64,000 nt of DNA, from positions 62,001 to 126,000 of the forward strand of contig JALSRK010000073.1 in assembly GCA_026984795.1 (NCBI GenBank), written 5' to 3'. Position numbers and translations under genes: made by a program. Positions 54,865 to 64,000 of the stretch are shown one piece after another. Below the pieces are notes generated by a model that had not been told where the DNA came from, ran no database searches, and saw only the letters and a list, made by a program, of their open reading frames with translations. This stretch comes from Solibacteraceae bacterium (lineage in GTDB: Bacteria; Acidobacteriota; Terriglobia; Bryobacterales; Bryobacteraceae). Position 1 is the first letter of the stretch, and each line of letters begins with the position of its first letter.

Positions 54865-55695
54865 CTATTCGCTCTCCAGCTTCTCGAAGATCTCCGTCAC
54901 CCGCTCGAGCGGCCGCTCCATCCCCTCCACTTCGCGCAACTCCAGCAGCAGCGGGACCTCGTCTCCCAGGCTCCGCAGCAGCCCCACCGCCTGTTTCCAG
55001 TCCACCGTGCCTCCCTCGGCCAGGTAGGGGAACCAGTGCCGGTCCTTCTCGCCGTCGTTGTCGTGCAGGTGAGTGGCCCGGATGCGGTCCTTCATCTTCT
55101 GGAAGGCCGCCTCGACGCCCTCCATGATGTGGGCGTGGCCCACGTCGAAGCAGTAACCCAGCCCCAGGTGCGTCGTCTCCAGCAGGTAGTTCAGCCGCTC
55201 GGAGCTCGAAAAGGCGTTCGGGATGTTCTCGAGCAGGATCTCCACCCCGCGCTGCCCGGCGAAGACCTTCAGATCTTCCAGCGCCGTAAAGGCCGCCTCC
55301 AGCTTCCGCTCGTCCCACTCGGCCTCGGGCACGCCCACGTGCTGGATCAGGTAGCGGAACGGGATCCTCTCGGCGATCTCCAGCGCCCGCTTGATCTCGT
55401 CCACCGCCGCGATCCGCTTCGGCTTCGAGGTCTCGGTGATGTCGATGACGGCGTTCGGCCCGGACCGGCCCCAGACGTCGTCCCGGTACATCGGCGCGTG
55501 CAGCGACCACAGCTCCAGCTCCGAGTCGTGGAACCAGTGCGCCAGCTCCTGGATCTGCGCCCGGTCCCGGTAGTCCAGGTGCTGCCGCGCGCAGAAGATC
55601 TCCACCGCCGGGATGCCCGCGTCCCAGATCCGGTCCAGCCAGACCGTCGTCAGGCGGTGGTTGACGAAAAGATGTGTCGAGATCAGATGCCGCAT
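54865..55695 (-). CDS. Sugar phosphate isomerase/epimerase-like TIM-barrel protein
   Basis: 276 residues with the AP endonuclease family 2/xylose-isomerase-like fold. Metal-binding segments are visible: WSLHAPMY (about 65), LLENIP (Glu at about 155), CFDVGHAHIM (about 185, Asp and two His) and THLHDNDGEKDRHWFPYLAEG (about 210). The terminal Glu is in LLLELRE. Family members isomerise or epimerise sugars, act on inositol derivatives or cleave DNA; none can be assigned here. It is packed between ggt (13 nt) and asnS (no gap). Confidence 0.8.
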   Translation of the reverse strand: MRHLISTHLFVNHRLTTVWLDRIWDAGIPAVEIFCARQHLDYRDRAQIQELAHWFHDSELELWSLHAPMYRDDVWGRSGPNAVIDITETSKPKRIAAVDEIKRALEIAERIPFRYLIQHVGVPEAEWDERKLEAAFTALEDLKVFAGQRGVEILLENIPNAFSSSERLNYLLETTHLGLGYCFDVGHAHIMEGVEAAFQKMKDRIRATHLHDNDGEKDRHWFPYLAEGGTVDWKQAVGLLRSLGDEVPLLLELREVEGMERPLERVTEIFEKLESE

Positions 55696-55708
55696 CGGTC
55701 AACTCCGC

Positions 55709-57379
55709 TCAGTAGCCCGCCGCCCGGCCGTGGCCGCGGGGATCGGTCGCGCCCTGCAAGTACTTCCCGTCGTACAGGATGGCCTCGACCACCGCCACCG
55801 CCGGGATGGATGCGATCTCATGGCCGCGCCGCTCGAGCAGCGCGACGGTGTCGGGAGAGAAACCGTCTTCCAGGAACAGCTTGTCGGGCTTCCACTGATG
55901 ATGGAAGCGCGGCCGGTTGACAGCCTCCTGAATATTCATTTTAAAGTCCAGCACGTTCAGCAGCACTTGGAGCACCCCGTTGATGATCCGCGAGCCGCCC
56001 GGCGCCCCCAGCACGATGTAGGCCCGGCCGCGGCGCACCACGATCGTCGGCGTCATCGACGACAGCGGCCGCTTGCCCGGCTCGATGCGGTTCGCCTCGC
56101 CCTGCACCAGTCCGAACATGTTCGGCTCGCCGGGCTTGGCCGAGAAGTCGTCCATCTCGTTGTTCAGCAGGAAGCCCAGGCCGGGTACGGTCACCCCGCT
56201 GCCGAACGAGCCGTTGATCGTGTAGGTGAGCGCCACGGCGTTTCCGTCCTTGTCCATCACCGAAAGGTGCGTCGTTTCGGCCGATTCGCTCCAACCGGCC
56301 AGCCCCGGTCCGATCTCCTCGCTCGAGGAGGCCCGCTCCGGGTCGATCGTCCGGCGGCGGGCGGCCAGGTAGTCCGGATCGAGCAGCCGCTCGATCGGCG
56401 GGCGGTAGAAGCCCGGATCGGCCAGATACTCGCTGCGGTCGGCGTAGAAGCGCCGCATCACTTCGGCCACGTAATGGATGGTCGCCGCCGCGCCCCAGCC
56501 CGCCCGCTGGTAGCCCGAGCCCTCGAGCATCCCCAGCATCTGGAGCAGCCCCACGCCGCCCGAGCTGGGCGGGGGCGCCGACAGGATCCTGACGTTGCCG
56601 TAGCGGCCCTCGAGCGGCGCCCGCTCGTAGACCTTGTACGCCGCCAGGTCCTTCAGCGTGATCAGCCCCCCGTGGGCCTTCATCTCCTCGGCCAGCCGCC
56701 GGGCCGTTTCGCCCCGGTAGAAGTCCTCGGCCCCGTGACGTGCGATGCGCTCGAGCGTCGCCGCCAGCTCCGGCTGCACGAGCCGCTCGCCCGGCTCGTA
56801 GTATTCGCCCCCTTTGAGAAAGATCCGCCGCGACTCCTCGAACCGCGCCAGCCGCTTCGAGGCCCGCAGCGACCGCGCCAGCCAGTAGGGGATCTCGAAG
56901 CCCTCCCGCGCCAGGCGGATCGCCGGCTCCACCAGCTCGCCCCACGGCTTCGTCCCGTAGTGGCGGTGGGCGTACTCGAGCCCTTTCACCGTGCCCGGCA
57001 CTCCGGACGCCCGCCACCCCGTCCGGCTTTCGTCCGTCAGGCGCCCGTACTCGTCCAGGTACATCTCCGGGGTGGCCGCCGCCGGGGCCTGCTCCCGGAA
57101 ATCTATAAAGGTGGCCTTCCCATCGGCTTGCCGCAGCAGCAGGAAGCCGCCGCCGCCGATGTTGCCCGCCGCCGGATGGGTCACCGCCAGGACGAAGGCC
57201 GTCGCCACCGCCGCATCCACCGCGTTGCCCCCGTCCCGCAGCACCTCGAGGCCCGCCTCCGCCGCCAGGGGCTCCTGCGCCACCACCATCCCGTGACGCG
57301 CGAACACCGGATGGCCCGCCCCGGCGGCGATCCCCGCCGCCAGGAGCGCTCCGAGCCAGAGGGCCGCCAGCCGCCTCAT
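55709..57379 (-). CDS. ggt: Gamma-glutamyltransferase
   Basis: 556 residues from the ATG at 57379, which overlaps the rlmB stop (ATGA). A signal peptide (LAALWLGALLAAGIAAGAG) exports it to the periplasm. The precursor normally splits itself at a conserved Thr, here in SAETTHLSVMDKDGNAVALT. Substrate-site segments are DAAVATAFVLAVTHPAAGNIGG near the N-terminus, PLSSMTPTIVVRRG and LGAPGGSRIINGV. It hydrolyses or transfers the gamma-glutamyl group of glutathione and related peptides. The TTHLS context is canonical. Confidence 0.95.
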   Translation of the reverse strand: MRRLAALWLGALLAAGIAAGAGHPVFARHGMVVAQEPLAAEAGLEVLRDGGNAVDAAVATAFVLAVTHPAAGNIGGGGFLLLRQADGKATFIDFREQAPAAATPEMYLDEYGRLTDESRTGWRASGVPGTVKGLEYAHRHYGTKPWGELVEPAIRLAREGFEIPYWLARSLRASKRLARFEESRRIFLKGGEYYEPGERLVQPELAATLERIARHGAEDFYRGETARRLAEEMKAHGGLITLKDLAAYKVYERAPLEGRYGNVRILSAPPPSSGGVGLLQMLGMLEGSGYQRAGWGAAATIHYVAEVMRRFYADRSEYLADPGFYRPPIERLLDPDYLAARRRTIDPERASSSEEIGPGLAGWSESAETTHLSVMDKDGNAVALTYTINGSFGSGVTVPGLGFLLNNEMDDFSAKPGEPNMFGLVQGEANRIEPGKRPLSSMTPTIVVRRGRAYIVLGAPGGSRIINGVLQVLLNVLDFKMNIQEAVNRPRFHHQWKPDKLFLEDGFSPDTVALLERRGHEIASIPAVAVVEAILYDGKYLQGATDPRGHGRAAGY

Positions 57380-58113
57380 CGCCCCGCCGCCTCCGTTTCG
57401 CGCTTCCGTCTGCGCCACTCGAACAGCGCCACTCCCGCGGCCACCGAGATGTTCAGCGACGACACCTTGCCGTGCAGCGGGATCCGGACCAGATGGTCGC
57501 AGCGCTTGCGCACGTTCGGCCGCAGCCCCCGGCCCTCGCCCCCCAGCACGAGCACGGTGGGGGCCAGGTACTCCACCCGGTCGTAGTCCTCGGCGCCCTG
57601 GGCCTCCAGCCCGTAGATCCAATAGCCTTTCTCCTTCAGCCGGTCCAGCGCCCGGGCCAGGTTCACCGTGCGGGCCACCGGCAGATGTGCCAGCGCCCCG
57701 GCCGAGGCCCGGGCTACCGTCTCGGTCAAGCCGGCGGCGCGCCGCTCCGGGATCAGCACCGCCCCGGCCCCGGCCGCTTCCGCCGTCCGGACGATCGCCC
57801 CGAGGTTGCGCGGGTCCTCCACGCCGTCCAGCGCCACGATCAGCTCCGCTCCCGGAGCCACGTCGTCGAGCTCCACATACCGGTGCGCCGTCCCCACGGC
57901 CACGACGCCCTGGTGGTTCGCCTTGCCCGCCGCCCGGTCCAGCGCCTTGCGGTCCTCGAAGCGCACCGGGACGCCCCGCTCGCGCGCCAGATCGATGATC
58001 TCCTGCAACCGGGCGCCCCCGGCTCCGCGCACCACCATCACGCGGTCCAGGGGGCGGCCCGAGGCCAGCGCCTCCTTCACCGCGTGAATCCCGCTGATGA
58101 CGCCCACTTCCAT
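57376..58113 (-). CDS. rlmB: 23S rRNA 2'-O-ribose methyltransferase RlmB (SPOUT family)
   Basis: 245 residues from the ATG at 58113 (MEVGVISGIHAVKEAL). RlmB methylates G2251 of 23S rRNA. An N-terminal substrate-binding domain (1-75) is followed by the SPOUT knot with motif 1 DGVEDPRNLGAIVRTAEAAG, motif 2 LVLGGEGRGLRP and motif 3 IPLHGKVSSLNISVAAGVALFE. It is first in the seven-gene minus-strand run and diverges from the alpha/beta hydrolase gene across 78 nt. Another TrmH-type target is possible. Confidence 0.9.
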   Translation of the reverse strand: MEVGVISGIHAVKEALASGRPLDRVMVVRGAGGARLQEIIDLARERGVPVRFEDRKALDRAAGKANHQGVVAVGTAHRYVELDDVAPGAELIVALDGVEDPRNLGAIVRTAEAAGAGAVLIPERRAAGLTETVARASAGALAHLPVARTVNLARALDRLKEKGYWIYGLEAQGAEDYDRVEYLAPTVLVLGGEGRGLRPNVRKRCDHLVRIPLHGKVSSLNISVAAGVALFEWRRRKRETEAAGR

Positions 58114-58191
58114 CGATGGTACCGCAGGGCGTTCCTCGTCCCAGCCGAGCGGCCCCGCCGTGGCATGATAGGGAAACCAGGAGGTGGCTGG

Positions 58192-59424
58192 ATGGATAGG
58201 AATCCCGACGCCCTGCTCGAGTTCGGCCGCCGGAGGCTTCTCCAGGGGCTGCTGCTGCCCTTGGCCGCGCCCCTGCCCGCCGCCGGCCCCGACGCACCCA
58301 CCGGAGCCGACATTGGTACGCTGTACCCCAAGATCGACGAGCTGGCCGCCCAGAGCGGCTATCCCCTTTCGTGGCTCTCCCGCGACTACCCCAACGCCGC
58401 CGAATACGCGCGCGCGGTCCGCGAGAAGGTCTTCGAGCTGTTCCACTATCAGCCCCCGCCGGTGGACCCCGCGCCCAAGCTCGTGCGCCGCTGGGAGTTC
58501 GACGGCTACGTCCAGGAGCGCGTCGAGTTCTCCACCGCGCCCTGGTTCCGCGTCGCCGCCTACGTGCTCACGCCCAAGGGCGCCCGCGGCCGCCTGCCGG
58601 CCATCGTCGATCTGCACTCCCACGGCGGCATGTTCGTCTTCGGCAAGGAGAAGGTGATGCCCATGCCCGGCGGCGACCATCCGGCCATCGCCGAGTACCG
58701 CAAGCGCAACTACGGGGGCCGCTCCACCTCGCTGGCGCTGTGCCGCCGGGGCTATGTGGTGGCCTCCATCGACGCCTTCTACTTCGGCGAGCGCCGCACC
58801 CTCTTCGACGACCTCGAGTTGCCCGCCCGCCGCGAGGACTACTCGCTCGAAGACGTCCGCCGGGCCAACCGCCGCGCCGCCCGGGGCGAGGAGACCCTCA
58901 TCAAGAGCCTCTTCTGGGCCGGAACCACCTGGAAGGGCATCGTCCACTGGGACGACATCCGCACCGTCGATTACCTCGTCTCGCGGCCCGACGTCGATCC
59001 CGACCGCATCGGCTGCGTCGGCATCTCCATGGGCGGCGACCGCACCAACTACCTGGCCGGCCTCGACGGCCGGATCCGCTGCGCCGTCTCCGTCGGCTGG
59101 ATGTCCACCCTGCGGCCTATGATCCGCCGCCACGTCGACACCCACAGCAACGTCCACTTCCTACCCGGCATGGCCCGCTACCTGGATCTGCCGGACCTCG
59201 CGGCCGCCCGCGCCCCGAAGCCCCTCATGGTCCAGTATTGCCGCCGGGATCCCCTCTACCCGCTCGAAGGCATGCAGGAATCCGAGAAGAAGCTGGCCGC
59301 CATCTACGCCAAGGCCGGGGCCCCCGAGAACTTCCAGAGCCGCTTCTACGACCTGAGCCACACCTTCAGCATCGAGATGCAGGAAGAGGCCTTCGCCTTC
59401 CTGGACAAGCACCTGAAGGATTGA
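58192..59424 (+). CDS. Exported alpha/beta hydrolase (acetyl xylan esterase/dienelactone hydrolase-like)
   Basis: 410 residues from the ATG at 58192 with AGGAGG at 58179-58184. A twin-arginine-like N-terminus (FGRRRLLQGLLLPLAAPL) suggests export. The alpha/beta hydrolase core holds the nucleophile elbow GCVGISMGGDRTNYL, an Asp in CRRDPLYPLEG and His in DLSHTFSIEMQ. A conserved HSHGG is in DLHSHGGMFVFG. The substrate is likely an ester of a plant or microbial polysaccharide. Its stop overlaps the start of the alkyltransferase-like gene (TGATG). Confidence 0.85.
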   Translation: MDRNPDALLEFGRRRLLQGLLLPLAAPLPAAGPDAPTGADIGTLYPKIDELAAQSGYPLSWLSRDYPNAAEYARAVREKVFELFHYQPPPVDPAPKLVRRWEFDGYVQERVEFSTAPWFRVAAYVLTPKGARGRLPAIVDLHSHGGMFVFGKEKVMPMPGGDHPAIAEYRKRNYGGRSTSLALCRRGYVVASIDAFYFGERRTLFDDLELPARREDYSLEDVRRANRRAARGEETLIKSLFWAGTTWKGIVHWDDIRTVDYLVSRPDVDPDRIGCVGISMGGDRTNYLAGLDGRIRCAVSVGWMSTLRPMIRRHVDTHSNVHFLPGMARYLDLPDLAAARAPKPLMVQYCRRDPLYPLEGMQESEKKLAAIYAKAGAPENFQSRFYDLSHTFSIEMQEEAFAFLDKHLKD

Positions 59425-59843
59425 TGGGCGGCAGGAAGACAGCCTCGGCGCGCCCCCGGCCGTCCCGCAAACGCAAGCCGGGCCCGCCCGATCCCGGCCT
59501 GGAGCGCCGCATCCTCCGCGACGGCCTCCGCCCCGACGAGCAGCGCGACGCCGCCATCCGCCGCGTGATCGGCTCCATCCCCCGGGGCAAGGTGGCCACC
59601 TACGGGCAGGTGGCCGCGGCCGCCGGGTATCCTCTCTATCACCGCCTCGTCGTCCGTATCCTCCGCCAGGCGGGCGACCGGCTGCCCTGGCAGCGCGTCG
59701 TCGGCGCCGGGGGCGAGATCCGCCTTCAGGGCGAAGCCGGCTGGGAACAGCGCCGCCGCCTGGAGATGGAGGGCGTCCGCTTCCGCGGCAAGCGGGTGGA
59801 CATGGCCGCCTGCGGGCACCGCTTCCGCACCTGGGAACTCTGA
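59424..59843 (+). CDS. Alkyltransferase-like DNA-binding protein (ATL type)
   Basis: 139 residues from the ATG at 59424. The MGMT DNA-binding domain is clear (IPRGKVATYGQVAAAAGYP, then VVRILRQAG). In true O6-alkylguanine transferases the active site is PCHRV; here it is LPWQRVVG with W89 at the cysteine position and Q91 at the His position. ATL proteins bind O6-alkylguanine without removing it and call in nucleotide-excision repair. The N-terminal 35 residues are basic and specific to this protein. It is co-translated with the hydrolase gene. Confidence 0.88.
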   Translation: MGGRKTASARPRPSRKRKPGPPDPGLERRILRDGLRPDEQRDAAIRRVIGSIPRGKVATYGQVAAAAGYPLYHRLVVRILRQAGDRLPWQRVVGAGGEIRLQGEAGWEQRRRLEMEGVRFRGKRVDMAACGHRFRTWEL

Positions 59844-59873
59844 TCGGCCGGCCGTTGCCGCACCCTCCGTCTC

Positions 59874-60863
59874 CTACCTCTTCCCCGGCCGCCTGGAGTG
59901 CGCTTCGAAGAACTCCCAGATCGTCTCGCTCGCCGGGAACTTCCGGCAGGGGTCGTTCGTCCACAGGCGCGGGCGCTTGCTGCCCGGCCACACGTGGCCC
60001 CCGTGGATCAGCGTATAGAGCACTACGTCCGCCCCGTCGCGGCAGCCCCGGTAGCTCTCCCGCTCCACGTGGCCCTCCACGGCCCATTCCCGCACCGGCT
60101 CCGGCGCGCAGCCGTTGTTCTTCACCCAGAACTCGACGGCGGCCCTGACGGGCAGATCCACCCGCCCCGGCGTGAGCGTGATCACCGGCTCGCCGCCCTC
60201 GTAGCGCAGGTGCCGGTCCTTTTTGCCGTGGAGGATCAGCACCGGCACGGGCCGCCCGGGCCTGGGGATCACGTAGTCCGGGGCCTTGGCGTTCGCCTTC
60301 CCGCCGATCGAGCCGGCCACCGGCGCCGCCCCGGCCAGCAAGTCCGAAAGCTCCGCCGCCAGCCGGTGGGCCATCATCCCGCCGTTCGACATGCCGGTGG
60401 CGTAGATGCGGTCCGGATCGGCCCCGTAGCGGCGGATCAGCTCCCCGATCAGCGCCCGGACGAACCCTACGTCATCCACCCGGTTCCGCAGCGCGTAGCC
60501 GCAGCAGTAGCCCGAGTTCCACGTCAGCAGCCACTTGCCCAGGCGCCCCGTGCCGTTCGGATAGACCGCCAGGAAGCCCTCCCGGTCGGCCACCGCGTTC
60601 ATCCCCGACATCCGCGCCGCCTGCCGCGCGTTGCCGCCCCCGCCGTGGAAGACCAGCACCGCCGCCCGCGGCCGCCGCGCCTCGCCCGGCGGCACGTGGA
60701 CGATGTAGGAGCGCGTGCGCCCGCCCCACTCGAGGGTCCCGGTATGGTCGCCGGGCGCGGGAGTCTGCCCCCAGGCCCCGGCCATCAGCCCGAGCGCCAC
60801 TGCTGCGATCCTGCCGGCGCGACGCACCGCCGTCACCTCTCTGAATTTCAACCCGGCCGCCAC
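59874..60863 (-). CDS. Secreted esterase of the PHB-depolymerase/LpqC family
   Basis: 329 residues. The N-terminus has a signal peptide (RRAGRIAAVALGLMAGAWGQ). The esterase core shows VFHGGGGNARQAARMSG (oxyanion loop), the nucleophile in YATGMSNGGMMAHRLA, an Asp region ILHGKKDRHLRYEGG and the terminal His in IHGGHVWPG. Family members cleave polyhydroxybutyrate or act as feruloyl/acetyl esterases. The NSGYCCGYA segment may hold a disulphide. It starts six nucleotides after the beta-galactosidase stop. Confidence 0.85.
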   Translation of the reverse strand: MAAGLKFREVTAVRRAGRIAAVALGLMAGAWGQTPAPGDHTGTLEWGGRTRSYIVHVPPGEARRPRAAVLVFHGGGGNARQAARMSGMNAVADREGFLAVYPNGTGRLGKWLLTWNSGYCCGYALRNRVDDVGFVRALIGELIRRYGADPDRIYATGMSNGGMMAHRLAAELSDLLAGAAPVAGSIGGKANAKAPDYVIPRPGRPVPVLILHGKKDRHLRYEGGEPVITLTPGRVDLPVRAAVEFWVKNNGCAPEPVREWAVEGHVERESYRGCRDGADVVLYTLIHGGHVWPGSKRPRLWTNDPCRKFPASETIWEFFEAHSRRPGKR

Positions 60864-60869
60864 TCGCCG

Positions 60870-64000
<3,131 letters not shown>

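Noticed and set aside
53528-55702. Upstream extension of the arginase frame across asnS and the TIM-barrel gene
   Set aside because: It overlaps two well-supported genes in another frame; the arginase family starts at 53527.

Overview
The window comes from a GC-rich, Gram-negative, heterotrophic bacterium, most likely an Acidobacteriota member of the Solibacter/Bryobacter type. I infer this from the gene families, not from a database search. They include an Oar-like TonB-dependent receptor with an N-terminal carboxypeptidase-regulatory domain, a GWxTD-domain protein, a CRTAC1/ASPIC-UnbV protein, a hybrid sensor kinase with a periplasmic propeller, lipid A genes (lpxA, lpxI, fabZ) and many secreted carbohydrate-active or esterase-like enzymes. 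Base composition and gene style look uniform. I saw no insertion sequence, prophage, CRISPR array, rRNA or recognisable tRNA.

Layout. 0.1-1.3 kb: two TadE-like pilus genes. 1.4-5.6 kb: ileS-lspA-lgt, with 1-nt gaps. 5.6-10.9 kb: a CRTAC1-type repeat protein, an outer-membrane barrel protein and a GWxTD protein. 11.1-14.1 kb: a DUF134 regulator with a promoter/operator-like palindrome, then a membrane cytochrome, a di-haem peroxidase and a hotdog thioesterase. 14.1-26.3 kb: an apparent amino-sugar locus, with ROK regulator, two tandem GH20 enzymes and a Kelch protein on the minus strand, and a large TonB-dependent receptor diverging from them. A strong terminator follows the receptor.

26.4-33.1 kb: a sulfatase-fold protein with altered catalytic residues, a histidine-decarboxylase-like enzyme fused to two ACT domains, mmsA and a corrinoid-type methyltransferase. 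33.1-41.3 kb: a minus-strand run of a Gfo/Idh oxidoreductase, TonB, a transglutaminase-like protein, a heparinase II/III-like protein, a GMC oxidoreductase and a gluconate-dehydrogenase subunit 3-like protein. 41.4-44.9 kb: hybrid sensor kinase. 44.9-50.2 kb: fabZ-lpxA-lpxI, an M20 peptidase and a PpiD/SurA-like isomerase. 50.2-58.1 kb: a seven-gene minus-strand operon (rlmB, ggt, TIM-barrel protein, asnS, arginase, ddl, S41 protease) with repeated 4-nt overlaps. 58.2-64 kb: a Tat-like alpha/beta hydrolase, an alkyltransferase-like DNA-repair protein, a PHB-depolymerase-type esterase and a beta-galactosidase that runs off the end.

The strongest candidates for something not yet described are the HDC-ACT-ACT fusion, the sulfatase-fold protein with Thr at the nucleophile position and Cys at a metal-ligand position, the ROK/GH20/GH20/Kelch/TonB-receptor locus whose regulator has lost its zinc site, and the DUF134 gene with a palindrome over its own -10 box. 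Stretches between genes are all shorter than about 300 bases. The larger ones (10907-11163, 11605-11851, 22335-22594, 26261-26451) hold the regulatory signals listed, or in the case of 11605-11851 nothing I recognise.
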